A DNA stretch of 64,000 nt from Spirochaetales bacterium (GTDB taxonomy: Bacteria; Spirochaetota; Spirochaetia; DSM-2461): NCBI GenBank assembly GCA_016936555.1, contig JAFGXR010000108.1, positions 1-64,000 on the forward strand, read 5' to 3'. The notes beneath the pieces are model-generated. The model worked only from the letters and a program-made list of their open reading frames with translations. It was not told the origin of the DNA and did no database searches. Positions 17,596 to 25,353 of the stretch are shown one piece after another. Both the position numbers and the translations under genes were made by a program. Position 1 is the first letter of the stretch. Each line of letters opens with the position of its first letter.

Positions 17596-18788
17596 AAATT
17601 TTCACTCCCGGCGGTAATCCGGGCTGTCAATTTTCCGGCAATTCTATCGATAGCCATCTTTTTTTCACCCCTCTCTTTCTCGAAGTAGGCTCCCCCTTCG
17701 TAATAACAGGCGAATCCCCCTGCCGCTGTTGCCGTCACCGCGGCAGCTGTCAGGTCAAGTCTCCTGCCGGCTTTCAACTGATGGGCCAGTTCAGCCGTCA
17801 GTCCGCCGAGGAAATTATCTCCGCACCCGGTCGTATCGCCTTTTTTTCCGGGATTCTTTTCCAGATCTTCTTTTACGTATTGGCTGATCGGAAGCTCCCT
17901 GTAGCCTTTCTCCGTCCAGGGAGATCCCTGTGCGTAGAGAAGAGAGCCTTCAGCGCCTCTGGTTATGACAAAGGCTTTCGATCCCTGTTCTTTGAAAAAC
18001 TCTCCCGCTTTGAAAATATTGTCTCTGCCGGAAAGCCGGAGAGCTTCCACTTCATCTGTCACCAGCAGGTCAATCAACGGGTAACTGTTTCCCCGTCCCA
18101 GCGGCCAGGCTTCTGCCGGGGCTTTTTTCTCGTTATAGAAGTCGTATACTGTTCCGACTATGGTAAAAGCCCCTCTCTCTTTACCCCGTTCAAGAATTGA
18201 CGTCAGGTCTTGGTGAAGCCGGGGCTGCAGAGCGGTACCGGCAATTAAAAGCAATTCACCGTCATAAAAATCATCGGGTATGTCATTCAGGGATAGAGTT
18301 CCGGCCGCGCCGATCCGGTTGAGGAAACTCCGCTCTCCCGCGCCGTTGTTGTAGTTCCCGTCGGACAGAACTATTGTCGAGGGTGTCGAAAGAGGGTATT
18401 TTTTCAAAGATATCTTATTCAGGGGGAATTTCTTCAGAAAATCTTCGAGGATTTTTCCTGTTTCGTCGTTGCCGACGGCTCCGTAGAAGGCTGTTTCAAA
18501 GGAATCGTCCAGGAGCAGCTGGGAGGCCTGGACAAGGGAAACTGCCGCCGGGCCCCCCAGGTTTACTTTCCGGGGGCTGTTGTTCCCTACGAGTTTGTTC
18601 AGGATCTCTCTTTCATTCAGTCCGGAAAACTGCTCCAGATCTTCGGTGAAAACGAGTTTTCCCGGAGAGATGCCGCCGTCTCCCGGTTTTCTGCTGCTCA
18701 GATCCTCGAACGGGTCGGAGCTGAAATCCACATCGGTGTAGAGATAATCGATTAAAGAACAGCCGAGACCGTTGATTCTGTATTTCAT
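17592..18788 (-). CDS. PfkB family carbohydrate kinase
   Basis: 398 aa, somewhat longer than the usual about 310-350 aa because of insertions near the N terminus and before the C-terminal motif. It shows VNLGGPAAVS, VITRGAEGSLL and the signature KKGDTTGCGDNFLGGL, whose Asp is the catalytic base of ribokinase-fold kinases. Given the D-mannose/D-lyxose isomerase just upstream and the MtlD homologue just downstream, the likely reaction is ATP-dependent phosphorylation of fructose, but this is inferred from context. It overlaps both neighbours by 4 nt. The protein is cytoplasmic. Confidence 0.85.
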   Translation of the reverse strand: MKYRINGLGCSLIDYLYTDVDFSSDPFEDLSSRKPGDGGISPGKLVFTEDLEQFSGLNEREILNKLVGNNSPRKVNLGGPAAVSLVQASQLLLDDSFETAFYGAVGNDETGKILEDFLKKFPLNKISLKKYPLSTPSTIVLSDGNYNNGAGERSFLNRIGAAGTLSLNDIPDDFYDGELLLIAGTALQPRLHQDLTSILERGKERGAFTIVGTVYDFYNEKKAPAEAWPLGRGNSYPLIDLLVTDEVEALRLSGRDNIFKAGEFFKEQGSKAFVITRGAEGSLLYAQGSPWTEKGYRELPISQYVKEDLEKNPGKKGDTTGCGDNFLGGLTAELAHQLKAGRRLDLTAAAVTATAAGGFACYYEGGAYFEKERGEKKMAIDRIAGKLTARITAGSENL

Positions 18789-19468
18789 CGGAGGGCCCCG
18801 AGAAACCTGCCGTAGTCGTTCACCAGAAGTCTGTAGGGCTCTTCATCCTCGATTATTTCGGGAAACCGTCCCGCCGGTTCATAGAAACGGTTGTCGCTGT
18901 TGTCGTCGTTGACTTTGCTCACTTCTCCGGTCAGAACGGTGCCTGAGCCTTTTTCTCCGTAAAACCGGTGATAGATATGATCTTCCAGCGTCAGGCTCAT
19001 TCCGGGAGTCAGGCACAGTGACTCTCCCGCCCGGACTTCCGTTTTAATCCCGTCGATCTGTACGGAAAAGGGCGAAGGATCAAGTTCGCCATCCCTGTCT
19101 CTGTACAGCTCGAAAATAAGGTTTCCGCCGCTCCGGTTGATAATATCTTCCGTTTTATGCCAATGGAAATGAAGCGGGGTTTCCTGATCTTCCCCTACGA
19201 CCATAATCTTCTCGGCATAGTCCTTATTTGTTTTGCCAGGAATCCCATTCCTCAGGGTAAAGAGAACCAGTCCCTTTCTTTTGAAATCACCGCTTCCGAA
19301 ATCGGTGATATCCCATCCCAGGGAAGATGTAAAAATTTCACGGCAGTTCTTCCTGTTTTCCATCCATTCATGGAGAGTCCAGCCGGCCCAGAGGGGCAGG
19401 TAAAAATTGCTGCGATTCATGAAAGCTTCAGCTTCCCTGATTATGGTATTGATTTCACTTCGTTTCAT
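18785..19468 (-). CDS. D-lyxose/D-mannose ketol-isomerase family protein
   Basis: About 227 aa cupin-type isomerase. The metal site is visible as HFHWHKTEDI, with later acidic and His residues in LTLEDHIYHRFYGEKG. Known D-lyxose isomerases of this family also convert D-mannose to D-fructose, which fits the mannosidase-rich surroundings and the kinase that follows. Upstream ATGs at 19507 and 19480 are in frame. 19468 is preferred because GAGG lies 7 nt before it. It is the first gene of a three-gene overlapping operon read from operator site F. Confidence 0.88.
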   Translation of the reverse strand: MKRSEINTIIREAEAFMNRSNFYLPLWAGWTLHEWMENRKNCREIFTSSLGWDITDFGSGDFKRKGLVLFTLRNGIPGKTNKDYAEKIMVVGEDQETPLHFHWHKTEDIINRSGGNLIFELYRDRDGELDPSPFSVQIDGIKTEVRAGESLCLTPGMSLTLEDHIYHRFYGEKGSGTVLTGEVSKVNDDNSDNRFYEPAGRFPEIIEDEEPYRLLVNDYGRFLGALR

Positions 19469-19486
19469 TCTAATCCTCATTGCATA

Positions 19487-19526
19487 TGTATAAACAAATA
19501 ATAGCATTAATAATACAATATAGCAA
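19487..19526 (-). promoter_or_regulatory. Promoter with AraR-like operator (site F)
   Basis: Read on the minus strand: -35 TTGCTA (19521-19526), 17-nt spacer, -10 TATTAT (19498-19503), one base, then TGTTTATACA (19487-19496), one mismatch from TGTATATACA. It serves the isomerase-kinase-dehydrogenase operon. The geometry is identical to the other sites. Confidence 0.72.
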
Positions 19527-19574
19527 TAAATAGAACATTGCTCCCTAAAAATTGCCTTAAAGTTATCAAAGTAC

Positions 19575-19613
19575 TAGACAAATAGGGTACATCGTGTAAT
19601 ATAGGTATATACA
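19575..19613 (+). promoter_or_regulatory. Promoter with AraR-like operator (site E)
   Basis: -35 TAGACA (19575-19580), 16-nt spacer, -10 TAATAT (19597-19602), one base, then GGTATATACA (19604-19613), one mismatch from the perfect palindrome. It drives the HAMP protein and the URO-D-like gene. Together with site F it makes the whole divergent region a shared control region. Confidence 0.73.
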
Positions 19614-19639
19614 TATTTCCGGAATTACAGGAGGGCGAG

Positions 19640-20494
19640 GTGAAGATCCGGGTTAAATTGCTTTTGCTGTTAACAGTGCTGCTGCTCTCTTTTGCCGTGG
19701 CGTTCGGTTCCTATCTGATGCTGCAAATCAGAGTCGGCAGGATCACGGCGGAGCAGAATGTTCTGGAGTTCCTCCATGAGAGTCTGGTCCTTCAGGGCGC
19801 CGCCCTTGAAAAGATGATTCTTTATCCCCTCGATGATCAGCTGAAGGAATTGAAAACGGCGAATTTCCGGACGGAAGAGGCTTTTGCCCGTCTCGATGAA
19901 TTGTATCTGCTTCCTGAAATGAACGGCATGGTAAGAGAATCTCTCACCAGGATCGGGAATCTCTACAGTATTATTTCTTCCGGCATGGAAGAACTTTTCG
20001 CTTTGTCCGCTCAACTGACCGGTAAAATGGAAAAGGTTTATATGAGCCGGGAGGGTATTGCTGTTATCCGTTTTTATCAGGACGGCTTTCAGCACAGGGT
20101 TGATAGTATGGAGATCAGTTTCGTTCTGAAGAATTTTCTCTATTCTCTCGATCTGATTCAGACCTCTCTTTCCGGCTCTATTGCCATTCTGGAAAAACAG
20201 AAAGCTCTTATTGCCGGAGAGCTGGATAAAACGAGGGCTGCCGGTGTTTTCCGTACGGTTCTTGTTATATCGACGGTTGTGCTGATAGGAATTGTTTTCA
20301 GTCTCGTTCTCGGAGGCAGTATGGCCGGAACCATTTCAAAAATACAGAAAAGTATCAGCGCATTTTCCATGGGGAACATCAGCGACCGGATTTATGTCGG
20401 AGATTCGGGAGAGCTCGGTGTTCTGTCATCGGATCTCAATGCTTTTGCGGAAAACCTCGGCAGTATCATCGGGGCGCATAGAAATGCTGAATGA
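19640..20494 (+). CDS. Membrane HAMP-domain chemoreceptor-like protein, N-terminal part (frameshifted)
   Basis: 284 aa in this frame. Transmembrane helix at residues about 7-27, a helical periplasmic domain of about 175 residues, a second transmembrane helix near 205-228 and a HAMP-like segment (SKIQKSISAFSMGNISDRI). The frame then runs out at IIGAHRNAE. Removing one G from the run GGGG near 20471-20474 would continue directly into the next reading frame as IIGRIEMLNEKSR, so this and the following entry were one protein of about 379 aa. Even joined, it lacks the methyl-accepting hairpin tip. The GTG start has AGGAGG 5 nt upstream. Either a real mutation or a sequencing error is possible. Confidence 0.7.
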   Translation: MKIRVKLLLLLTVLLLSFAVAFGSYLMLQIRVGRITAEQNVLEFLHESLVLQGAALEKMILYPLDDQLKELKTANFRTEEAFARLDELYLLPEMNGMVRESLTRIGNLYSIISSGMEELFALSAQLTGKMEKVYMSREGIAVIRFYQDGFQHRVDSMEISFVLKNFLYSLDLIQTSLSGSIAILEKQKALIAGELDKTRAAGVFRTVLVISTVVLIGIVFSLVLGGSMAGTISKIQKSISAFSMGNISDRIYVGDSGELGVLSSDLNAFAENLGSIIGAHRNAE

Positions 20495-20777
20495 AAAGAG
20501 CCGTCAGGTTCTGAATATAGTTGATAATCTGGACAGTCTGTCTGAAACGGTCGGCCATAGTGCCGGTCTGATAGGAATCAGAAAAGAATCAATGGAGGGT
20601 GCCGTCTCTCAACTGGAGAAACTGGGGGCGCGCGTCGATTCGTCAGTCCGTATCGTAGCGGCTGGGCTGGAGAATTTCAGTTTCGCCATCGATCAGATCA
20701 ACCGGCTGGCGGAGACTCTCGATGAAGGGAGCGGCACGATTGATTCGGCTCTCCGGTTCTTTACGGTAAAAAGCTGA
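20484..20777 (+). CDS. C-terminal coiled-coil part of the frameshifted HAMP protein
   Basis: About 97 codons from an in-frame ATG at 20484, overlapping the upstream frame by 11 nt. The sequence is helical and heptad-like (NIVDNLDSLSETVGHSAGLI), as in the signalling helices below a HAMP domain, and ends in RFFTVKS without the conserved chemoreceptor tip. It is the natural continuation of the upstream protein after a one-base slip. Independent translation is possible but has no ribosome site of its own. 13 nt separate it from the URO-D-like gene. Confidence 0.6.
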   Translation: MLNEKSRQVLNIVDNLDSLSETVGHSAGLIGIRKESMEGAVSQLEKLGARVDSSVRIVAAGLENFSFAIDQINRLAETLDEGSGTIDSALRFFTVKS

Positions 20778-20790
20778 TTGAGGAGCATAT

Positions 20791-22050
20791 ATGAGGAAAG
20801 CGGATTTGGTAAAAGTGACTGAGGCCGACAGGAGGATTCTGGGGGATCTGGCAGAGCGGCAGAGAAAACTTGCGGACCGCGGAATTGAAAAGGAAAAAGC
20901 CCGTTTGTGGACGGATCACAATGATTTGATGACGACGGTGCCTCTTGTTTTTATCGACCCGGAAAACGGTTGGAATGAAATCATAAGGGAACAGGACCTG
21001 CTCTGTTCCGACCCCCTGCTGCGGGAATGGGAAAGAATTCTCAGAAAAGAGATCTTCTGGGGTGAGGAAATAAAGGATGACCGGGTCATCCGCTCCTTTT
21101 TTGATGTCGAATACGTTTATGAAGATACCAAGTGGGGGCTTCATGAGACGAAGAAGCAGGTCAACAGCGCCGGCTCTTATTCCTGGGAGCATCCTCTTAC
21201 CGATTATGAAAAGGATTTTGATAAACTGGCATTTCCCGTTATAACCGTGGATTACGGCGAAACTCAGAGCCGGATTGAGCTGGCCGAGTCGATTTTCGGC
21301 GATATTCTGACGGTGCGGAAGCGGGGGAACTGGTGGTGGACCCTCGGGATGACCTGGGACTTTATCAATCTCCGGGGACTGGAAAACTTTATGTTCGATA
21401 TGTACGACCATCCCGAAGGCATACACAGGTTGATGACGTTTCTTTCCGAAGGGACCATATCCAAAATCAAATGGCTGGAGAAAAACGATCTGCTGTCCTC
21501 CAATGTCGGAGGCGAGTACGTGGGTTCCGGCGGATTCGGGTGGACAGAACAGCTTCCCGGCCCCGGATCTCTCAATGCTGCCGCCCGACTGCAGGATATG
21601 TGGGGGTTCGGTGAAAGTCAGGAGACGGTCGGTCTGGCCCCTGATATGTTTGCCGAATTCATTCTTCCCTACCAGATTAAAGTCCTTGAGAATTTCGGCC
21701 TGAACTGTTACGGCTGCTGCGAGCCGATCGATCCCCGGTGGGACTACGTGAAAACCATCCCCCGGCTCCGCCGCGTTTCCTGTTCACCCTGGGCCGACAG
21801 GGAGGTCATGAGCCGTCAGCTGGAGCAGAATTACATCATGTCCATGAAACCCTCTCCGACTCCTCTCGCTTCCGCTGTGATGGATGAAGATGAAGTGCGG
21901 ACAGGGCTCCGGCGGGATCTCGCCGTCGTAAAGGATAACGTTGTGGAAGTGATCATGAAAGACAATCATACAATAGGAAACAATCCCCGCAATGTTACAA
22001 GATGGGTGGAGATTGTAAGGGAGGAAATTGACCGGCTTAAAGGGATGTAG
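20791..22050 (+). CDS. URO-D superfamily protein of a glycan regulon
   Basis: 419 aa, longer than MtaA-type proteins, of the COG0407-like URO-D fold. A Cys cluster NCYGCCEPID stands where MtaA-type enzymes have HICGN, and RVSCSPWAD may supply a further Cys. This suggests a thiol-rich metal site and a methyltransferase-like role rather than haem synthesis. It has no signal peptide, and GAGGAG stands 6 nt before the ATG. It is cotranscribed with the frameshifted HAMP protein from operator site E. The substrate is unknown. Confidence 0.72.
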   Translation: MRKADLVKVTEADRRILGDLAERQRKLADRGIEKEKARLWTDHNDLMTTVPLVFIDPENGWNEIIREQDLLCSDPLLREWERILRKEIFWGEEIKDDRVIRSFFDVEYVYEDTKWGLHETKKQVNSAGSYSWEHPLTDYEKDFDKLAFPVITVDYGETQSRIELAESIFGDILTVRKRGNWWWTLGMTWDFINLRGLENFMFDMYDHPEGIHRLMTFLSEGTISKIKWLEKNDLLSSNVGGEYVGSGGFGWTEQLPGPGSLNAAARLQDMWGFGESQETVGLAPDMFAEFILPYQIKVLENFGLNCYGCCEPIDPRWDYVKTIPRLRRVSCSPWADREVMSRQLEQNYIMSMKPSPTPLASAVMDEDEVRTGLRRDLAVVKDNVVEVIMKDNHTIGNNPRNVTRWVEIVREEIDRLKGM

Positions 22051-22060
22051 AAAGAAAAAA

Positions 22061-22088
22061 TTGACAGAGGTGGTTAGCGATGCTAACC
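22061..22088 (+). promoter_or_regulatory. -35 box overlapping-region with GGTTAGC inverted repeat
   Basis: TTGACA at 22061-22066 is followed by the perfect 7-bp inverted repeat GGTTAGC-GAT-GCTAACC (22072-22088), located in the spacer and -10 region. It looks like an operator of a different regulator than the TGTATATACA sites, since LacI/GntR-type operators often contain GTTAGC halves. It precedes the lipoprotein-porin-lipoprotein genes. The -10 box is not clear. Confidence 0.55.
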
Positions 22089-22123
22089 TTCAATAAACAA
22101 TAGAATACATAGGGGGAGTATGT

Positions 22124-22861
22124 ATGAATAAATATGTACAAATAATGATTGCTGTATTGATGTCCATATATGTTTTGACTGGTTGCCGGTTTCCCGGTGA
22201 GGATGATGTTTTCGATCCCGGCGTTCCCGGTGTTCCTGTCGAGGGCTACGGCGTGGCCTGGGTTGACTGGGAGAATGATGCGACTGCTGATGCCTGGAAC
22301 GATACGGATATTTCCGGAGTCGATGCCGGGATCGGCGACATCTATCTTCTGTCGGAAGATGATGGCGGGGATCACAGGGAGAAGCCGATCTCTTTTTCCG
22401 ACAACGATGATCAGACTGCTGAGGAGCAGCAAGCTGAAGTCATTGCGCGCTTTCAGACATGCTGGGCTCTGTTTAATGAGCAGGGATATAATCTGGGCAC
22501 TCCCCAGATTCATCCTTCCGACGGTCAGGTTCACTTGTGGGGATCTGTGTGGGCGCAGAATCTCAGTGATGGCGATATTGCTGTCGTGGATCCCTGGGGA
22601 GTCGGGATCAGCACAATCCTCGTCTCCAAAAATGCCGTAGGGAGTGCTGTTTATGCTGTGACGGGTCCGGTCCTCGAGATCTGGGATATCGGTCCTCAGA
22701 CGACAGGAGCCCCTCTGGAAAATTTCGGTTTTACAAAAGACGGCTATCAGCAGTTTCAGAAGGGGTATGTCTATGTGGAGACAAAAAACGGCATTGTGTT
22801 TACTCAGTGGGTCGCCGGTGGCGAGGTTCCCGACTGGGCCGGTGAAGAACTGGTTGATTAG
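22124..22861 (+). CDS. Lipoprotein with LGFP-like C-terminal motif, function unknown
   Basis: 245 aa. The signal peptide ends in VLTGC. The middle contains GYNLGTPQIHPSDGQVHLWG, QNLSDGD and DPWGVG. The C-terminal part GAPLENFGFTKDGYQQFQKG resembles LGFP-type repeats, which are linked to cell-envelope association. The same order of motifs (GFNPGKP, VHQW, QNFSDGD, AWGI, RFGKGIM) recurs in the lipoprotein at 24340 and more weakly in that at 26833, so this is a local paralogous family. It stands first in the group that includes the porin-like barrel. A role in binding or presenting glycans is a guess. Confidence 0.75.
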   Translation: MNKYVQIMIAVLMSIYVLTGCRFPGEDDVFDPGVPGVPVEGYGVAWVDWENDATADAWNDTDISGVDAGIGDIYLLSEDDGGDHREKPISFSDNDDQTAEEQQAEVIARFQTCWALFNEQGYNLGTPQIHPSDGQVHLWGSVWAQNLSDGDIAVVDPWGVGISTILVSKNAVGSAVYAVTGPVLEIWDIGPQTTGAPLENFGFTKDGYQQFQKGYVYVETKNGIVFTQWVAGGEVPDWAGEELVD

Positions 22862-22878
22862 GGAGAAGGCGGAAAAGA

Positions 22879-24321
22879 ATGTTTAATAAAATACACTATT
22901 TGGTTCTGATTGTTTTGTTTGCCGCGGTATGGGCCGGTTTCGCGCAGGATGCGGGAACACCCGATGAGTCCGGAATTGATGCGGTTTCTGAAAATACTGT
23001 TGACAGCGAAGTACTTCTTGAGGAAATCGAAGTTCTGAAGGAGACAGTGGATGCGCTCAGGAAGGATCTGGATAAAGTGGAGAGAAAAGTCGACGGTTCC
23101 CAGCCGAAACTGCAGCCTTCCTTTAATACTTCGGTGACTCTGGAGGCGGGAGTGGATCTGGATACCCTGGCTTTCGGGTTTTCCAATAAAATCAGCCATC
23201 AGCTGACACTGACTCTTCTCGATGAGGCCACCAAGGAGTCTGTCGCGAGAGGTCCGCTGGTCGGCTATATCAAGATAACCGATTTCAGTGTCGATCTGCT
23301 TGATGCGAATTCCATCAGCGGTTCCAACGGCTCTGTTGAAGCGAAACTCCTCTGGGGTGCCTGGGATCTGCTGGTTTCCAGCGCGCCGGCGCTTCTGCTG
23401 AATAATGCCTGGAAAATATACCCCGATCAGACCGCGGCCATTACGGCCATAGGCAATGTGGCTTACAGTCCTGACTATCCGGCGATGGGCGGTCTGACTG
23501 TTCACTATAACAGGCCGCGGTTTTCCCTGGGGCTGGGGCTTGCTTCCGAAGGGAATTACGAAGCCAACAGTCTCAACACTTTTCATGTAAAAGCCGATTT
23601 CGAGTATGATTATGAGCCCTTCTATATTTATGCCGCTGTGGCCGACCAGTTTAAAATCGGAACGCTCGATGAAGAGTCTGGTTTTACGACAAATGGCGAT
23701 TTCGGAGCAACGGCTCTGTTTGAAGGGACGATTCCTCTGGTCAACGGCCTGATTCTCGGAACCGCAGCGGATTTCTATCTCGAAAAGGCGCTCGATGCTT
23801 TTGCTGATTTCGGGAGTCCGGAATTTGATTTCCGCCCCTATGCGGAATTCCGTTACAGCAGTAAAGCTGTCCGGGATTTTGAAGACGTTTACTCCAATGT
23901 CAGGCTCGAAGGGTACTTGAATCCTGAATCGAAGCGCCTGGATCTCAGGGTCTCCGCCTATGAAATCGATGAAGATGACGGTCTTTTTAAAGGGCTCGGA
24001 TATGAAATCGGCGCGGGATTTTACGATATCCTGGAGTCTATGGATGATGAAGGGGGGTTCCGGTATTCTCTCGATGGAGAGGTCAGCTACCTTATTAAAA
24101 AGATCAAGCCCTATGTCGCCGCCTCCTATTTTAATAAAAAGGTTATTCAGGAAACCGTGTCGGGGGAACAGGTTCTGTCGACAAAGGACGGTGTTGTCGC
24201 CCTTACCGCCGGGGTCAGCCTGACAATGGTGCCGCGGACGGAATTTGTCTTCGAGTATGCCAATGATGATCTGAGTTCCGGCAACGGCGTCTTTACTTCC
24301 AAATGCATTATTACTTTCTAA
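22879..24321 (+). CDS. Porin-like outer-membrane beta-barrel protein with N-terminal coiled coil
   Basis: 480 aa. The signal peptide is cleaved near AGFAQDAG. A short coiled coil (residues about 45-75, LEEIEVLKETVDALRKDLDK) is followed by a run of alternating polar/hydrophobic strands to the C terminus, which ends in KCIITF with a terminal Phe, the usual signature for barrel assembly. It probably forms a sugar-permeable pore or tethers to the cell wall through the coil. Its place between two related lipoproteins and upstream of a surface hydrolase suggests a joint role in glycan capture. The exact porin family is not recognised. Confidence 0.75.
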   Translation: MFNKIHYLVLIVLFAAVWAGFAQDAGTPDESGIDAVSENTVDSEVLLEEIEVLKETVDALRKDLDKVERKVDGSQPKLQPSFNTSVTLEAGVDLDTLAFGFSNKISHQLTLTLLDEATKESVARGPLVGYIKITDFSVDLLDANSISGSNGSVEAKLLWGAWDLLVSSAPALLLNNAWKIYPDQTAAITAIGNVAYSPDYPAMGGLTVHYNRPRFSLGLGLASEGNYEANSLNTFHVKADFEYDYEPFYIYAAVADQFKIGTLDEESGFTTNGDFGATALFEGTIPLVNGLILGTAADFYLEKALDAFADFGSPEFDFRPYAEFRYSSKAVRDFEDVYSNVRLEGYLNPESKRLDLRVSAYEIDEDDGLFKGLGYEIGAGFYDILESMDDEGGFRYSLDGEVSYLIKKIKPYVAASYFNKKVIQETVSGEQVLSTKDGVVALTAGVSLTMVPRTEFVFEYANDDLSSGNGVFTSKCIITF

Positions 24322-24339
24322 AAAAAGGAGTTTGGTATT

Positions 24340-25287
24340 ATGAAAAAAGCAGTTTTTAAAATGTTGTTTCTTCTTGTTCTCGGTTCGGCCTTTATGAGCT
24401 GTGCCACGGGAGGGGCCGCTGTGGCGGGTCTCGGGGTTCTCGATGGTATGGATGAAGCCTCTTCGGCTATTGTCGTGGATCGCTTTGAACGGGCTCAGCA
24501 GGTTCTGGAATATTGTGAAAAACCTGTTAAATCCGTTGCCGGTGATGCCGTAATGGCCGACGGAGCGGTTCTTCAGCCGGTTCTGCTCAAAGATGAATCC
24601 CCGGCTTATATTGTCCTCTCTTCCCTCGATGCCTGGACGGCCTATCCGGTTACGGGAGTTTTTGCCGAGGCCTATGCCGATGGGGGGTACAGTACATACG
24701 GAGCTCCGCTCACTTATGAATTCCTCGATGACGGATTTCCGACCCAGGTTTTCGAGAAAGGTGTGATGGTAGTCGAAGCGGGAACGGCGGACTGGGTTGC
24801 CGAACCCGCCGAAATGCCCGCCGAACTGGCCGGTGTCGGTGAACTGAGGGGAGATGACGAAGTTCTGTCCGCTCTTGATGATGAAACGCGAAGCAACATT
24901 ACTTCGGCTGTCAAAGAAGCCTATAAACTGGCCCGTCTTCAGGGATTCAATCCGGGAAAACCGGCAGGAGGCGATAAAGTCCATCAGTGGGACGGCCCCC
25001 TGTCCCAGAACTTCAGTGACGGAGACAGTATCTCCGGCGCCTGGGGAATCAATTCGCTGGCCATTGTGTTTCTATACCCCGAATCAAAAGATGCTTTCTT
25101 TGTCCGTGATGAGTTTGTCAATAAAATGGAAATCGGCGAGGGGATCGATGCCCACTCCGGTGCCTTCGGTTACGGCGGCGCTTTATCGCCCGAATACATA
25201 ATCGATGGAAAAGTCTGCCAGAGATTCGGAAAAGGAATTATGCAGAGGGAAGATGACGGTTCAGTCTCCTTTATCCCTCTTATGTAA
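24340..25287 (+). CDS. Lipoprotein of the LGFP-like paralogous family
   Basis: 315 aa. The lipobox is FMSC (signal peptide about 20 residues). Two related halves are visible: one with AYADGGYSTYGAPLTYEFLD and VFEKGVMVVE, one with GYGGALSPEYIIDGKVCQRF and FGKGIMQRED. The part GFNPGKPAGGDKVHQWDG, QNFSDGD and AWGI is shared with the lipoprotein at 22124. AAGGAG stands 9-10 nt before the ATG. The porin-like gene lies 18 nt upstream, and a hairpin then separates it from the hydrolase gene. Function unknown. Confidence 0.75.
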   Translation: MKKAVFKMLFLLVLGSAFMSCATGGAAVAGLGVLDGMDEASSAIVVDRFERAQQVLEYCEKPVKSVAGDAVMADGAVLQPVLLKDESPAYIVLSSLDAWTAYPVTGVFAEAYADGGYSTYGAPLTYEFLDDGFPTQVFEKGVMVVEAGTADWVAEPAEMPAELAGVGELRGDDEVLSALDDETRSNITSAVKEAYKLARLQGFNPGKPAGGDKVHQWDGPLSQNFSDGDSISGAWGINSLAIVFLYPESKDAFFVRDEFVNKMEIGEGIDAHSGAFGYGGALSPEYIIDGKVCQRFGKGIMQREDDGSVSFIPLM

Positions 25288-25306
25288 ATAGGATCTCCGA
25301 TGAAAA

Positions 25307-25326
25307 GGGGCTGTTGCAGCAGCTCC
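25307..25326 (+). terminator. Hairpin between lipoprotein and hydrolase genes
   Basis: Stem GGGGCTG/CAGCTCC (one G-T pair), loop TTGCAG, followed by TTGTTC, a weak terminator or attenuator. The left arm GGGGCTGTTGCA also matches the ends of the MITE-like element at 34596-34704, so it could instead be a scar of that element. Confidence 0.45.
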
Positions 25327-25353
25327 TTGTTCAATTATAGAAATGAGGGAAAT

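Noticed and set aside
22858-24984. 708-codon open frame on the minus strand opposite the porin-like gene
   Set aside because: It mirrors the codon bias of the plus-strand barrel and lipoprotein genes, has no ribosome site or recognisable domain, and both plus-strand genes have signal peptides and ribosome sites.
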